From Gemmatimonas sp. (GTDB lineage Bacteria > Krumholzibacteriota > Krumholzibacteriia > LZORAL124-64-63), in contig PNOJ01000014.1 of the NCBI GenBank assembly GCA_013824755.1, positions 1 to 40,150 on the forward strand: DNA of 40,150 nt, in the 5' to 3' direction. Below are positions 23,464 to 31,547 of this stretch, one piece after another. The position numbers and the translations under genes are program-made. Numbering within the stretch: the stretch's first letter is position 1; each line of letters begins with the position of its first letter. The notes beneath the pieces are model-generated. The model was given only the letters and a program-made list of their open reading frames with translations, was not told the DNA's origin and ran no database searches.

Positions 23464-24957
23464 TCAGCCCGTGATCACGGTCCTGACGGGCCGCAGCCCG
23501 ATGTTGGCCACGCCGGCGGTCGGGTAGTTGGCCGCGCGACGGGCGCTCCGGCAGGCGTGGGCCGGGTTCGCGTAGCTGCCGCCGCGGACGACCCGCAGGG
23601 AACCCACGTCGACGTTCAGCGGGTCGGTCACGGCCCCGGGTTCATACGGCGCCGAGAGGTCGGCGCACCACTCCGCCACGTTGCCATGCATGTCGTAGAA
23701 ACCCCAGGCGTTGGGCAGCTTCTGCTCCACGCGCATGACCACCGGCATGCAGCTCCAGCCGACCTGGTCGAGGTTCGGGTCGACGCACCCCGGGTTCAGC
23801 AGCGGTCCGTTGGTGAAGGGCGTGGTCGAGCCCGCACGGCAGAGGTACTCCCACTCGGCCTCGGTGGGCAGCCGGTAGCCCGGCGTCGCGGTCGGGCTCC
23901 CGGCGACGAGCGTCCAGGTGGCATGGTCGTAGGCGCGCGGCAGGCCCTGGCGGAGGCTCCGCCAGTCGCAGTAGGCGATCGCGCCGTACCAGTTCAAGCC
24001 GCCGACGGGGTAGGTCGTCTGATCGGGGTTCGGGATCCGGAACGAATCCGCCGTGGCGATGAACCGCAACGCCGTGGCTTCGAAGGTCAGCAGTTCGATG
24101 TCGGAGCCGTCGAGGTTGTCGCGCACGTGGTAGCTCACGACATTGCCGTCGACCAACGAGTCGATGCTGCAGTGGCCCTGGCGGTAGGCCCAGTTCAGCT
24201 GCGTGCGGAAGGCCTCGCGCGTGACCTCGCTCCTGGCGGCGAAGAGGCTGCGGGTCAGGGTGACCTGGCGCTGGATCTCCTCGCTGCTGCGGCCCCACTC
24301 GTCCTCGGGGCTGCCCATGGTGAACGTGCCCTCCGGCACGAACCGGTACCCCGTCGGCGCCGGCAGGTCCTGGCGGTAGGTGCCGATGAACGTCGTGGTG
24401 CCGCCGAAGACCTCCAGGGTCTGCGGGTTGGCGACCGGCAGCCACCAGCCGGCGCGCGCCTCCCAGGTCACCGTGTACACGCCGGAATCGAGCCCGTCCA
24501 GGGTCCGGTCGCCCACCCCGTCCAGCCGGTAGCCGTCGGGGCCGGTGAGGACCCAGGCCGTGCCGGGATCGTCCGGGGTGGCGTCGACGACGATCGTGCT
24601 GGGCAGGTTCTCCCGATAGAGGCCGGTGAACTCCACGCTGCCGCCCGCCTCGAGCTTCAGGGTCGACGTGACCGGCGTGGGGCGGACCCATCCCTCGATG
24701 GCGTCCCAGGTCAACGTGTAGTTGCCCAGGGACTGCGAGGTGAACGTGCGCGCGCCGCTGCCGCTCTCGTTGAAGCCGCCGGGACCGCGCAGGGTCCACG
24801 AGATGGTCAGGGTCGTCGGGCTGGGCGTCACGACCACGGTGCCGGACGTGGGGGGCGCGGAGGACGAGCCGCCTTCGTCGTCGCTGCAGCCGCCGCCGAC
24901 GGCCATGGCGGCGGCGAGCGCGGCGCAGACGAGGAACAGGTGTCGCTGCTGGAACAT
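23464..24957 (-). CDS. Lipoprotein with two repeated beta domains and an FGE-like (sulfatase-modifying-factor) domain
   Basis: 497 residues. A signal peptide with lipobox VGGGC (Cys24) predicts a lipoprotein. Residues of about 40-195 hold two similar units, each ending in a strand pattern (VEFTGLYREN; TFIGTYRQD) and containing a TLTWDA/TVTWEA strand; they resemble PEGA-type surface domains. From about 205 comes an FGE-sulfatase domain (FTMGSPEDEWGR, YRLPTEAEWEYLCRAG, WGFYDMHGNVAEWCADL, VVRGGSYANPAHACRSARR). In catalytic formylglycine-generating enzyme two cysteines sit in this last segment; here only C469 remains, so an enzymatic role as FGE is unlikely. ATG 24957 is preceded by GAGG. Function unknown. 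Confidence 0.82.
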   Translation of the reverse strand: MFQQRHLFLVCAALAAAMAVGGGCSDDEGGSSSAPPTSGTVVVTPSPTTLTISWTLRGPGGFNESGSGARTFTSQSLGNYTLTWDAIEGWVRPTPVTSTLKLEAGGSVEFTGLYRENLPSTIVVDATPDDPGTAWVLTGPDGYRLDGVGDRTLDGLDSGVYTVTWEARAGWWLPVANPQTLEVFGGTTTFIGTYRQDLPAPTGYRFVPEGTFTMGSPEDEWGRSSEEIQRQVTLTRSLFAARSEVTREAFRTQLNWAYRQGHCSIDSLVDGNVVSYHVRDNLDGSDIELLTFEATALRFIATADSFRIPNPDQTTYPVGGLNWYGAIAYCDWRSLRQGLPRAYDHATWTLVAGSPTATPGYRLPTEAEWEYLCRAGSTTPFTNGPLLNPGCVDPNLDQVGWSCMPVVMRVEQKLPNAWGFYDMHGNVAEWCADLSAPYEPGAVTDPLNVDVGSLRVVRGGSYANPAHACRSARRAANYPTAGVANIGLRPVRTVITG

Positions 24958-25023
24958 CGTCGACCTCGGGGGGGTGGAGTGATCGGGACCGGAGGCCGCC
25001 GCCGTGCGGCGCCGGCCCCGTCT

Positions 25024-25053
25024 AATGTAGGGGCCGGCCGTCGCCAGCGTCAA
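25024..25053 (-). promoter_or_regulatory. Promoter of the FGE-like lipoprotein gene
   Basis: On the minus strand, -35 TTGACG (25053-25048), an 18 bp spacer and -10 TACATT (25029-25024), about 70 bases before the ATG. Confidence 0.6.
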
Positions 25054-25077
25054 GCGGGGAAGCGCCTGCGGGGGGCT

Positions 25078-26124
25078 TCAGGCGCCCAGGAGACCCCTGG
25101 CGGAGGCCACCGCCGCCTGGGCCTCGTCGACCAGTTGCTGGAGGATCTCGCGCAGGGGCTGAGTGCGGGTCACCAGGCCGACCGACTGGCCGGCCATGAG
25201 CGAGCCGCGCTCGACGTCGCCGTCCACCGCCCCTTCGCGCAGGGAGCCGACCCAGTACTTCTCCACCTCGAACTGGGCGTCCTGGCGGCTCATCTTCCCG
25301 GACTCCACTTGTTGCAGCAGGTCGAGCTGCAATTCGCCGAAGCGCTGCATCGCGGCGTTGTTCAGCGCACGCACGGCGACCACCGGCAACTTGGACGAGT
25401 ACTGGGGCGTGGCGATCGCCTCGCGGGAGCGGGCCCGGATGAAGGCCTGCTTGAACGCCGGATGGGCCAGGCACTCGTCGGCGACGACGAAGCGCGTGCC
25501 GAGCTGGGCGCCGGCCGCTCCCATCAGGCAGAGGTGCCCGATCATGCGGCCGTCCGCGATGCCGCCGGCGACGAAGATCGGCAGCCGGTCCGCGTAGGGG
25601 AACAGGACCTCCTGCAGCAGCACCGAGGTCGAGACGTGGCCGATGTGGCCGCCCGCCTCGCTGCCCTCCAGGATGAGCGCGTCGGCCCCGTAGCCGATCA
25701 TGCGCTCGGCGATGGAGCCGGCCGAGGCGAAGCAGATCACCTTGGCGCCGCTCGCGCGGGCCTGCTCCACCTCGCTCTGGCGCGGGATGGAGCCGGCGAA
25801 GAAGATGTGGCTCAGCCCCTTCTCGCAGCAGATGTCCAGGTGGGCCCGGTAGTTCGGGGCGATGACGATGATGTTGGCGCCGAAGGGCCGGTCCGTCAGG
25901 GCGCGGGTGGCGTCGATCGAGGCAGCGAAGAGCTCGGGCGGCATGTTGCCGCCGGCGAGCGAGGCGAAGCCGCCCAGGTTGCTGAACGACGCGACCAGGT
26001 GCGGGTCCGAGATCCAGGTCATGGCGCCGCACATGATCGGCACGTGGGAGCCGAAGAACCCGGCGCCGCGCCGCCACAGGCGGTCCAGTTCGGGGGTCGT
26101 GCGCACGGGGTCGTAGACGGACAT
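25078..26124 (-). CDS. FMN-dependent nitronate monooxygenase / FabK-like oxidoreductase
   Basis: 348 residues, a TIM-barrel flavoprotein. Family marks: PIMCGAMTWISDPHLVASFSN near the N-terminus, EGSEAGGHIG with His160, FVAGGIADGR (184-193) and GAQLGTRFVVADE. These are shared by nitronate monooxygenase (2-nitropropane dioxygenase) and by FabK enoyl-ACP reductase II; sequence reading alone does not separate the two. FabK would reduce enoyl-ACP in fatty acid synthesis. Start ATG 26124 has GGAGG five bases upstream. It lies between the FGE-like lipoprotein and the membrane Fe-S gene, each with separate promoters, so no operon is implied. Confidence 0.8.
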   Translation of the reverse strand: MSVYDPVRTTPELDRLWRRGAGFFGSHVPIMCGAMTWISDPHLVASFSNLGGFASLAGGNMPPELFAASIDATRALTDRPFGANIIVIAPNYRAHLDICCEKGLSHIFFAGSIPRQSEVEQARASGAKVICFASAGSIAERMIGYGADALILEGSEAGGHIGHVSTSVLLQEVLFPYADRLPIFVAGGIADGRMIGHLCLMGAAGAQLGTRFVVADECLAHPAFKQAFIRARSREAIATPQYSSKLPVVAVRALNNAAMQRFGELQLDLLQQVESGKMSRQDAQFEVEKYWVGSLREGAVDGDVERGSLMAGQSVGLVTRTQPLREILQQLVDEAQAAVASARGLLGA

Positions 26125-26191
26125 CGCAGCCTCCAGGACTCGTGGACCCGCTGGGAAGCGCCGGCGGGCGAACGCCGCCGGCGACGGCGAT

Positions 26192-26219
26192 ATCTTACCG
26201 CAGGTGTCCGGATTTGCAA
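26192..26219 (-). promoter_or_regulatory. Possible promoter of the flavin oxidoreductase gene
   Basis: On the minus strand, TTGCAA (26219-26214), a 16 bp spacer and TAAGAT (26197-26192). A 9 bp inverted repeat (26159-26167 with 26175-26183) lies in the leader. Confidence 0.4.
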
Positions 26220-26250
26220 GGGCCGAGGCCGGCCGCCGCCGCGGTCCGGC

Positions 26251-28260
26251 TCAATCGGCGAGCTGCCGCTCGATCATCTCGGCGAGGTCCAGCGCGCGCA
26301 GCGTCTCCTCGCGCCCGGTTTCCTTGATGCCGTCGCCGATCATCGTCAGGCAGAACGGGCAGGCGGTGCAGACCTCCGCGGCCCCGGTGCCGGCGGCCTC
26401 GTCGACCCGGTTCTGGTTGATGCGCGTGCCCAGGGACTCCTCCATGAACATCCGGGCGCCGCCGGCGCCGCAGCAGAACCCGTCGCGGCGGCTGCGGGCC
26501 ATTTCGACGCGTTCGAGTCCCAGGGCGTCGACGAGCTCGCGCGGCGCGTCGTAGACGCCGTTGTGGCGGCCGAGGTAGCAGGAGTCGTGGTAGGTGACCC
26601 GGGCGGCGCCGTCCGGGCGCAGCTTCAGGCGGCCCTGCCCCACCAGGTCCAGGAGCAGCTCGGAGTGGTGCAGCACGCGCGCCGCGGACCAGTCGAACTG
26701 GGGGTACTCGTTGCGGATCATGTTGAAGCAGTGCGGGCAGGCCGTGACCACGGCGCCGACCTCGTACCGGGAGAAGGTCTCGATGTTGCGCCGCGCCTGC
26801 GCCTGGAAGAGGTACTCGTGGCCCGCGCGACGGGCCGGGTCGCCGCAGCAACCCTCCTCGGTCCCCAGCACGGCGTAGTCGACGCCGGCGCGGTCCAGCA
26901 GGCGGCACACGGCCCGCAGGACGTCCTTGTTGCGCTCGTCGTAGGCGCCGGCGCAGCCCACGAAGAGCAGGTACTCGGCACGGCCCTTGTCGCGCAGGCG
27001 CGGCACCGGCAGGTCCCCGATCCAGTCCTCGCGGGCGGCGGCCCCGACGTTCCAGGGGTTCGAGTTGTTCTCCAGGCCGCGCAGCGCCGCCTGGAATTCC
27101 GGCGGCATGGCCGACTCCATCATCATGCGGTGGCGGCGCAGGTCCACGACGTGGTCGACGTGCTCGATGGCGACCGGGCAGACCGTCTGGCAGTAGCCGC
27201 AGGTGGTGCAGCCCCAGAGCACGTCGTCGGGGATCACGACGCCGGCGAGCGCCGGACGCGCGATCGCCGCCGACGCGGCGGCCGCCTCCTCGTCGCGGCC
27301 CTGGTGTTTCAGCTTGCCCACCCGGCGCAGGCCGTCGGCGACGGCCAGCAGGTGGTCGCGCTGGTCGGTGATGAGCTCCCGCGGCCGCAGGGGCTTGCCC
27401 GTGGTGGCCGTCGGGCAGTGCACCGTGCAGCGGCCGCACTCGGTGCAGGTGTACATGTCCAGGAGGCGCCGCCAGGAATAGTCCTCCAGCTTCCCGACGC
27501 CGAAGACCTCGCGCCCCTCGAAATCCATCCGGTCGGGCGCGGCCGGCGGACCCAGCTTCATCGTGAACACGTTGGGCAGGGCGGTCAGCACGTGGAAGTG
27601 CTTGCCGTAGGGCAGGAAGTTCAGGAACGCCAGCACCAGGACCAGGTGCGACCAGAACATCCAGACCAGCCACGCCCGGACCTCCGGCGCGGGAACGCCC
27701 GCGAACAGGCCCGACAGCATGGTGCCGACGAAGGACCAGCCGGCTTCGGGATGATCCGGCCGCAGGGCGAACAGGGCCGCGTCGCCGAGCAGGTCGGTGA
27801 CCATCAGCGCGGCGATCCAGGCCAGGATCAGCACGCCCTCGGCGCTGAGGTGCAGGCGCCGGGGACGCAGCACCAGCCGTCGCCAGGCGGCGAAGCCCAC
27901 CGCCGCCAGCACGACGATCTCGAACAGGTCCTTCAGGACCGCGTAGGCCTGGCCGAACGGGCCGTCGAAACCCGGCAGCTGGAAGTCGGGGCTGTAGCCG
28001 CGGCCGCAGAGCGTGATCGTGCGCAGGGCGACCACCAGGAAGCCCGAGAAGATGCCGACGTGCATCCAACCCGCGCCCCGCTCGTAGAGCAGCCGTTTCT
28101 GGCCGAAGCCGATGGCGAACAGGCGCCGCAGCCGCTCGCCGACGCGGTCGCGCCGGTCGTCGGGCGCCGCGGCCCGCAGCAGCCAGTAGCGGTCCGCGAC
28201 GGTGTTCGCGAACAGCGCCAGCGCCGCCAGCAGCAGCACGGTGGTCAGCACGGGGTCCAT
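26251..28260 (-). CDS. Membrane Fe-S oxidoreductase with two CCG domains, probable ETF:quinone oxidoreductase (EMO-like)
   Basis: 669 residues. The first 230 residues form a membrane part with about six hydrophobic segments and histidines suited to heme b (WMHVG H67, [10 protein letters not shown]205, KHFHVL). Two [4Fe-4S] motifs follow, [12 protein letters not shown] (C272-C282) and [12 protein letters not shown] (C351-C361). Two CCG domains of the heterodisulphide-reductase type come next (GCCGDP at 470-475 with ACPHC; HDSCYLG and FCCGAGG at 595-601 with ACPFC). This matches the HdrDE-like family that includes the ETF:menaquinone oxidoreductase EMO. With etfBA about 3 kb away, transfer from reduced ETF to membrane quinone is the likely role. 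ATG 28260 has GAGG six bases upstream. The ligand is inferred, not proven. Confidence 0.85.
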   Translation of the reverse strand: MDPVLTTVLLLAALALFANTVADRYWLLRAAAPDDRRDRVGERLRRLFAIGFGQKRLLYERGAGWMHVGIFSGFLVVALRTITLCGRGYSPDFQLPGFDGPFGQAYAVLKDLFEIVVLAAVGFAAWRRLVLRPRRLHLSAEGVLILAWIAALMVTDLLGDAALFALRPDHPEAGWSFVGTMLSGLFAGVPAPEVRAWLVWMFWSHLVLVLAFLNFLPYGKHFHVLTALPNVFTMKLGPPAAPDRMDFEGREVFGVGKLEDYSWRRLLDMYTCTECGRCTVHCPTATTGKPLRPRELITDQRDHLLAVADGLRRVGKLKHQGRDEEAAAASAAIARPALAGVVIPDDVLWGCTTCGYCQTVCPVAIEHVDHVVDLRRHRMMMESAMPPEFQAALRGLENNSNPWNVGAAAREDWIGDLPVPRLRDKGRAEYLLFVGCAGAYDERNKDVLRAVCRLLDRAGVDYAVLGTEEGCCGDPARRAGHEYLFQAQARRNIETFSRYEVGAVVTACPHCFNMIRNEYPQFDWSAARVLHHSELLLDLVGQGRLKLRPDGAARVTYHDSCYLGRHNGVYDAPRELVDALGLERVEMARSRRDGFCCGAGGARMFMEESLGTRINQNRVDEAAGTGAAEVCTACPFCLTMIGDGIKETGREETLRALDLAEMIERQLAD

Positions 28261-28298
28261 GGCCGTCCTCACGGGTCGGGATTCGCAACGCCGCCGCC

Positions 28299-28327
28299 AA
28301 GATAGCAACCGCGGACGGGCCGGGGAA
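28299..28327 (-). promoter_or_regulatory. Possible promoter of the membrane Fe-S gene
   Basis: On the minus strand, -10 TATCTT (28304-28299), 17 bp from a poor -35 TTCCCC (28327-28322). Confidence 0.35.
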
Positions 28328-28350
28328 CCGAAAATCCGCCGACGCATCCA

Positions 28351-28364
28351 CCACCCCGGGGTGG
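28351..28364. promoter_or_regulatory. Perfect 14 bp palindrome touching a -35 box
   Basis: CCACCCCGGGGTGG is self-complementary over all 14 bases, and its last three bases are the start of the -35 box of the following promoter. It is a possible repressor site; no regulator is identified. Confidence 0.4.
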
Positions 28365-28390
28365 ACACCGGGGCCGGTCCTCGGTACATT
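28362..28390 (+). promoter_or_regulatory. Promoter of the CoA-binding/ugd unit
   Basis: -35 TGGACA (28362-28367), a 17 bp spacer and -10 TACATT (28385-28390), about 105 bases before the first ATG. Confidence 0.6.
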
Positions 28391-28496
28391 CTGCGGGATC
28401 CGCGACCCAGTCGGAGGTGCGCCGGGACCGTGTCCCGGTTTTCTGTGAGGGAGCCGGGAGCCGACGACGGGTCCCGAATCGCCGTGAGGAGCCGCC

Positions 28497-28937
28497 ATGG
28501 ACCACAACCGCATCGACGACGACGACCCGACTCCCGGCGACGACGCGGTCCGGGAGCTCCTGCTCGGCATGCGCCGGGTGGCCGTGGTCGGCATCTCCGA
28601 GAACCCGGAACGGGCCAGCCACGGCATCGCCCGCTTCCTGCTCGGCAGGGGGATCGAGGTCGCGGGCGTCAACCCGCAGCTGCGGGAGGTGCTGGGCGCG
28701 CCCGTCTACCCGACCCTGGCCGACGTGCCGGGGCCGATCGACGTGGTCGACGTGTTCCGCCGCAGCGAGGCCGTCCCCGCCATCGTGGACGCCGCCATCG
28801 CCGCGGGGGCGCGCGCCGTCTGGCTGCAGGAGGGCGTGGTCCACCCGGAGGCGTCGCGCAAGGCGGTCGCCGCCGGGCTGACGGTCGTCGCGGACCGCTG
28901 CATCTACAAGGAATGGCTGCGCCTGGCCAACGCCTGA
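28497..28937 (+). CDS. CoA-binding domain protein (YccU-like)
   Basis: 146 residues, a single Rossmann domain of the CoA_binding_2 type: [21 protein letters not shown] (28-48), [32 protein letters not shown] and [12 protein letters not shown]. Small stand-alone members such as YccU resemble the nucleotide-binding part of succinyl-CoA synthetase; their physiological role is unknown. GTGAGGAG lies shortly before ATG 28497. ugd follows after 78 bases without a clear promoter, so co-transcription is likely. Confidence 0.82.
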   Translation: MDHNRIDDDDPTPGDDAVRELLLGMRRVAVVGISENPERASHGIARFLLGRGIEVAGVNPQLREVLGAPVYPTLADVPGPIDVVDVFRRSEAVPAIVDAAIAAGARAVWLQEGVVHPEASRKAVAAGLTVVADRCIYKEWLRLANA

Positions 28938-29015
28938 TCCCCGGCGGCCGCGCCGGACGACACCACCAGAACCGGAACACCGCGGCTCGCTCGCCGCGAA
29001 GGACAAGGAAAAGCC

Positions 29016-30326
29016 ATGAGCCGCATCTGCATGATCGGGACGGGATACGTGGGCCTCGTGTCGGGAGCCTGCCTGGCCGACTTCGGGCACGAGGTCTGGT
29101 GCGTGGACATCAACGCCGAGCGCATCGCCGACCTGCACCGCGGCGTCATGCCGATCTACGAGCCGGGACTCGACCGCCTCGTCGCCAAGAACGTGGCCGG
29201 GGGCCGCCTCTTCTTCACCACCTCGCTGGCCGAGGCGATGGGCGTGACCGACGTGATCTTCATCGCCGTGCAGACGCCCATGTCCGACGGCGGCGAGGCC
29301 GACCTGAGCTACGTGCTGAACGTGGCGCGCGAGGTCGGCAGCCTGATGACGCGCCCCTGCGTGGTGGTCACCAAGAGCACCGTGCCGGTGGGCACCTCGC
29401 GCAAGGTCAGGACGGCGATCCTGGAGTCCCAGCCGCAGCCGGTGGACTTCGAGCTGGCCAGCAACCCCGAGTTCCTGCGCGAGGGATCGAGCATCGAGGA
29501 CTTCATGCGCCCCGACCGCGTCGTGGTCGGCGCCGATTCGGCCCTCGGCGAGAAGGTCATGCGCGAGATCTACCGGCCGCTGTACCTGCTGGAAACCCCG
29601 ATCCTGGTCTGCGACATCGAATCGGCGGAGCTGATCAAGTACGCCAGCAACGCCTTCCTCGCGGTGAAGATCTCCTACATCAACGAGATCTCCACGCTGG
29701 CCGACCGCGTGGGCGCCGACGTCTCGATGGTGGCCAAGGCCATGGGCCTCGACAAGCGCATCGGCCCGAAGTTCCTGCACGCCGGCCTGGGCTTCGGCGG
29801 CTCCTGCCTGCCCAAGGACACCAACGCCATCGTCCACATCGCCGAGCAGGCCGGCACCGACATGAGCATCGTGCGCGCGGCGATCGGCGTGAACGAGCGC
29901 CTGCCCGACCTCGCCATGGCGAAGGCCCGCGAGCTGCTGCCCGAGCTGAAGGGCAAGGTCGTGGCCATGCTGGGCCTGAGCTTCAAGCCGAACACCGACG
30001 ACATCCGCGACGCGCCCAGCCGCCCGCTGGTCGCGGCCCTGCAGGCGGCGGGCGCCTCGCTGCGCGTGCACGACCCGGTGGCCATGGACAACTTCCGCGC
30101 CCTCCACCCCGCCCTGCGCTACTGCGAGGGCCCGTACGACGCCGCGGCCGGCGCCGACCTGGTGATGTTGGTCACCGAGTGGAACGAGTACCGGCAGCTC
30201 GACCTGGCGCGCCTCGGGGCGGCCGTGTCCGGGCGCCGCTTCCTGGACTGCCGCAACGTCTACAACAGCGCCCTGCTGGGCGAGCACGGCTTCGCCTACC
30301 GTTGCTTCGGGCGCCCCCGCGCCTGA
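29016..30326 (+). CDS. ugd: UDP-glucose 6-dehydrogenase
   Basis: 436 residues. N-terminal NAD-binding motif MIGTGYVGLVSGACLADFGH, TKSTVPVGTSRK, ASNPEFLREGSSIEDF, ELIKYASNAFLAVKISYINE (K208) and the catalytic FGGSCLPKDTNA (C264, D268) identify the UDP-glucose/GDP-mannose dehydrogenase family. PEFLREG and GSCLPKD are the UDP-glucose dehydrogenase forms. It oxidises UDP-glucose to UDP-glucuronate for surface polysaccharide or UDP-pentose synthesis. AAGGAAAAG precedes ATG 29016. The aminotransferase gene begins 56 bases downstream, so the pair probably makes an amino or uronic sugar nucleotide. UDP-N-acetylglucosamine dehydrogenases of the WbpA type are a less likely alternative. Confidence 0.9.
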   Translation: MSRICMIGTGYVGLVSGACLADFGHEVWCVDINAERIADLHRGVMPIYEPGLDRLVAKNVAGGRLFFTTSLAEAMGVTDVIFIAVQTPMSDGGEADLSYVLNVAREVGSLMTRPCVVVTKSTVPVGTSRKVRTAILESQPQPVDFELASNPEFLREGSSIEDFMRPDRVVVGADSALGEKVMREIYRPLYLLETPILVCDIESAELIKYASNAFLAVKISYINEISTLADRVGADVSMVAKAMGLDKRIGPKFLHAGLGFGGSCLPKDTNAIVHIAEQAGTDMSIVRAAIGVNERLPDLAMAKARELLPELKGKVVAMLGLSFKPNTDDIRDAPSRPLVAALQAAGASLRVHDPVAMDNFRALHPALRYCEGPYDAAAGADLVMLVTEWNEYRQLDLARLGAAVSGRRFLDCRNVYNSALLGEHGFAYRCFGRPRA

Positions 30327-30382
30327 CGACCCCACGACCGGGAACCCCGCGACCGGCCGCGTCCGGGACGGGAAAGGACGGC

Positions 30383-31510
30383 ATGCACGAGAACGACGGC
30401 CGCCGCATCGCCCGCTACGACCTGGTGACGCCGATGCTGCCCTGCAAGCAGGAGATCCTCGCCGGCGTCGACCGGCTGCTCTCGACCGGGGAGTACATCC
30501 TGGGCCGGGAGGTGCGCGCCCTGGAGACCGAGATGGCCGCGGCCTGCGGGGCCGCCGACGCCGTCGGCGTCGCCTCCGGCTCCGCGGCCCTGTACCTGGC
30601 GCTGCAGATCGCCGGCGTCGGCCCGGGCGTCGAAGTCGTGACCACCCCGTACACCTTCGTCGCCACGATCGAGGCGATCATCCGCCTGGGCGGCACGCCC
30701 GTCTTCGCGGACATCGACCCCCGCACGCTCAACCTGGATCCGGCCCACGCCGCCGCGGCCGTCACCGGGCGCACCCGCGTCCTGCTGCCGGTGCACATCT
30801 TCGGCATGCCCTGCGAGATGGAGCCCCTCGCCCTGACCGCCGAGCGGCACGGCCTCGACCTGGTCGAGGACATGTGCCAGGCCTACGGCTCCCTGTACCG
30901 CGGCCGGCCCTGCGGGTCCTTCGGGCGCCTGTCCTGCCTGAGCTTCTACCCCACCAAGAACCTGCCCGGCATCGGCGACGGCGGCATGATCCTCTGCCGC
31001 GACGCGGCCGACACCGCCCCGCTGCGCCGGCTGCGCGGCCACGAGACGGTCCGCCTCGGGGGCCGGCTGCTGTCGGGCTGGAACAGCCGCCTCGACGAGA
31101 TCCAGGCCCTGGCGATCCGCGTCCGGCTGGCCCGCTTCGCCGACGAGCAGGCCGACCGCGACCGCGCCGCCGCCATCTACAACGAACTGGTCCCCGAAGC
31201 CAACCGGCTCGCCGAACCGCAGCCGGGCTCGGGACTCCGCGTGACCCATCATCAGTACTGGATCCGCGTGCCGGATCGTGCCAGACTGGAGGCCCGGCTG
31301 CGGGAAGCCGGCGTCGACTTCGGCATCTACTACGCGCCGCCGCTGCACCGCCACGAGCTGGCCGAGTACTGCCGGGTGCACGGGGAACTGACGCACGCCG
31401 AAGCCGCGGGACGGGAAGTGCTGGCCCTGCCGATCCACCAGGCGCTGCCCGAGCGCGACGCCATCAGGATCGGGGAACTGGTGAAGGAACACCTCGCGCG
31501 GGCGGCCTGA
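30383..31510 (+). CDS. DegT/DnrJ/EryC1/StrS-family PLP-dependent sugar aminotransferase
   Basis: 375 residues. Landmarks: STGEYILGREVRALETEMA near the N-terminus, VGVASGSAALYLALQ, TTPYTFVATIEAI, DLVEDMCQAYGS (D163 holding the PLP ring) and FYPTKNLPGIGDGG with the Schiff-base Lys192. These enzymes transaminate keto sugars bound to nucleotides. Companion ugd suggests a uronate- or pentose-derived keto sugar, as with ArnB or WbpE, but no further genes of such a pathway are in the window. AAAGGA stands before ATG 30383. The HemC-like gene follows after 37 bases. Confidence 0.88.
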   Translation: MHENDGRRIARYDLVTPMLPCKQEILAGVDRLLSTGEYILGREVRALETEMAAACGAADAVGVASGSAALYLALQIAGVGPGVEVVTTPYTFVATIEAIIRLGGTPVFADIDPRTLNLDPAHAAAAVTGRTRVLLPVHIFGMPCEMEPLALTAERHGLDLVEDMCQAYGSLYRGRPCGSFGRLSCLSFYPTKNLPGIGDGGMILCRDAADTAPLRRLRGHETVRLGGRLLSGWNSRLDEIQALAIRVRLARFADEQADRDRAAAIYNELVPEANRLAEPQPGSGLRVTHHQYWIRVPDRARLEARLREAGVDFGIYYAPPLHRHELAEYCRVHGELTHAEAAGREVLALPIHQALPERDAIRIGELVKEHLARAA

Positions 31511-31547
31511 TGCGAACGCGGACCGCGACCACGGGAGCGTACGAGCG

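Noticed and set aside
23404-28305. A 1633-codon open frame on the plus strand
   Set aside because: It is antisense to three well-identified genes (FGE-like lipoprotein, flavin oxidoreductase, membrane Fe-S protein). Its product is Arg/Gly/Ala/Val-rich low-complexity sequence, the usual effect of high GC at third codon positions.
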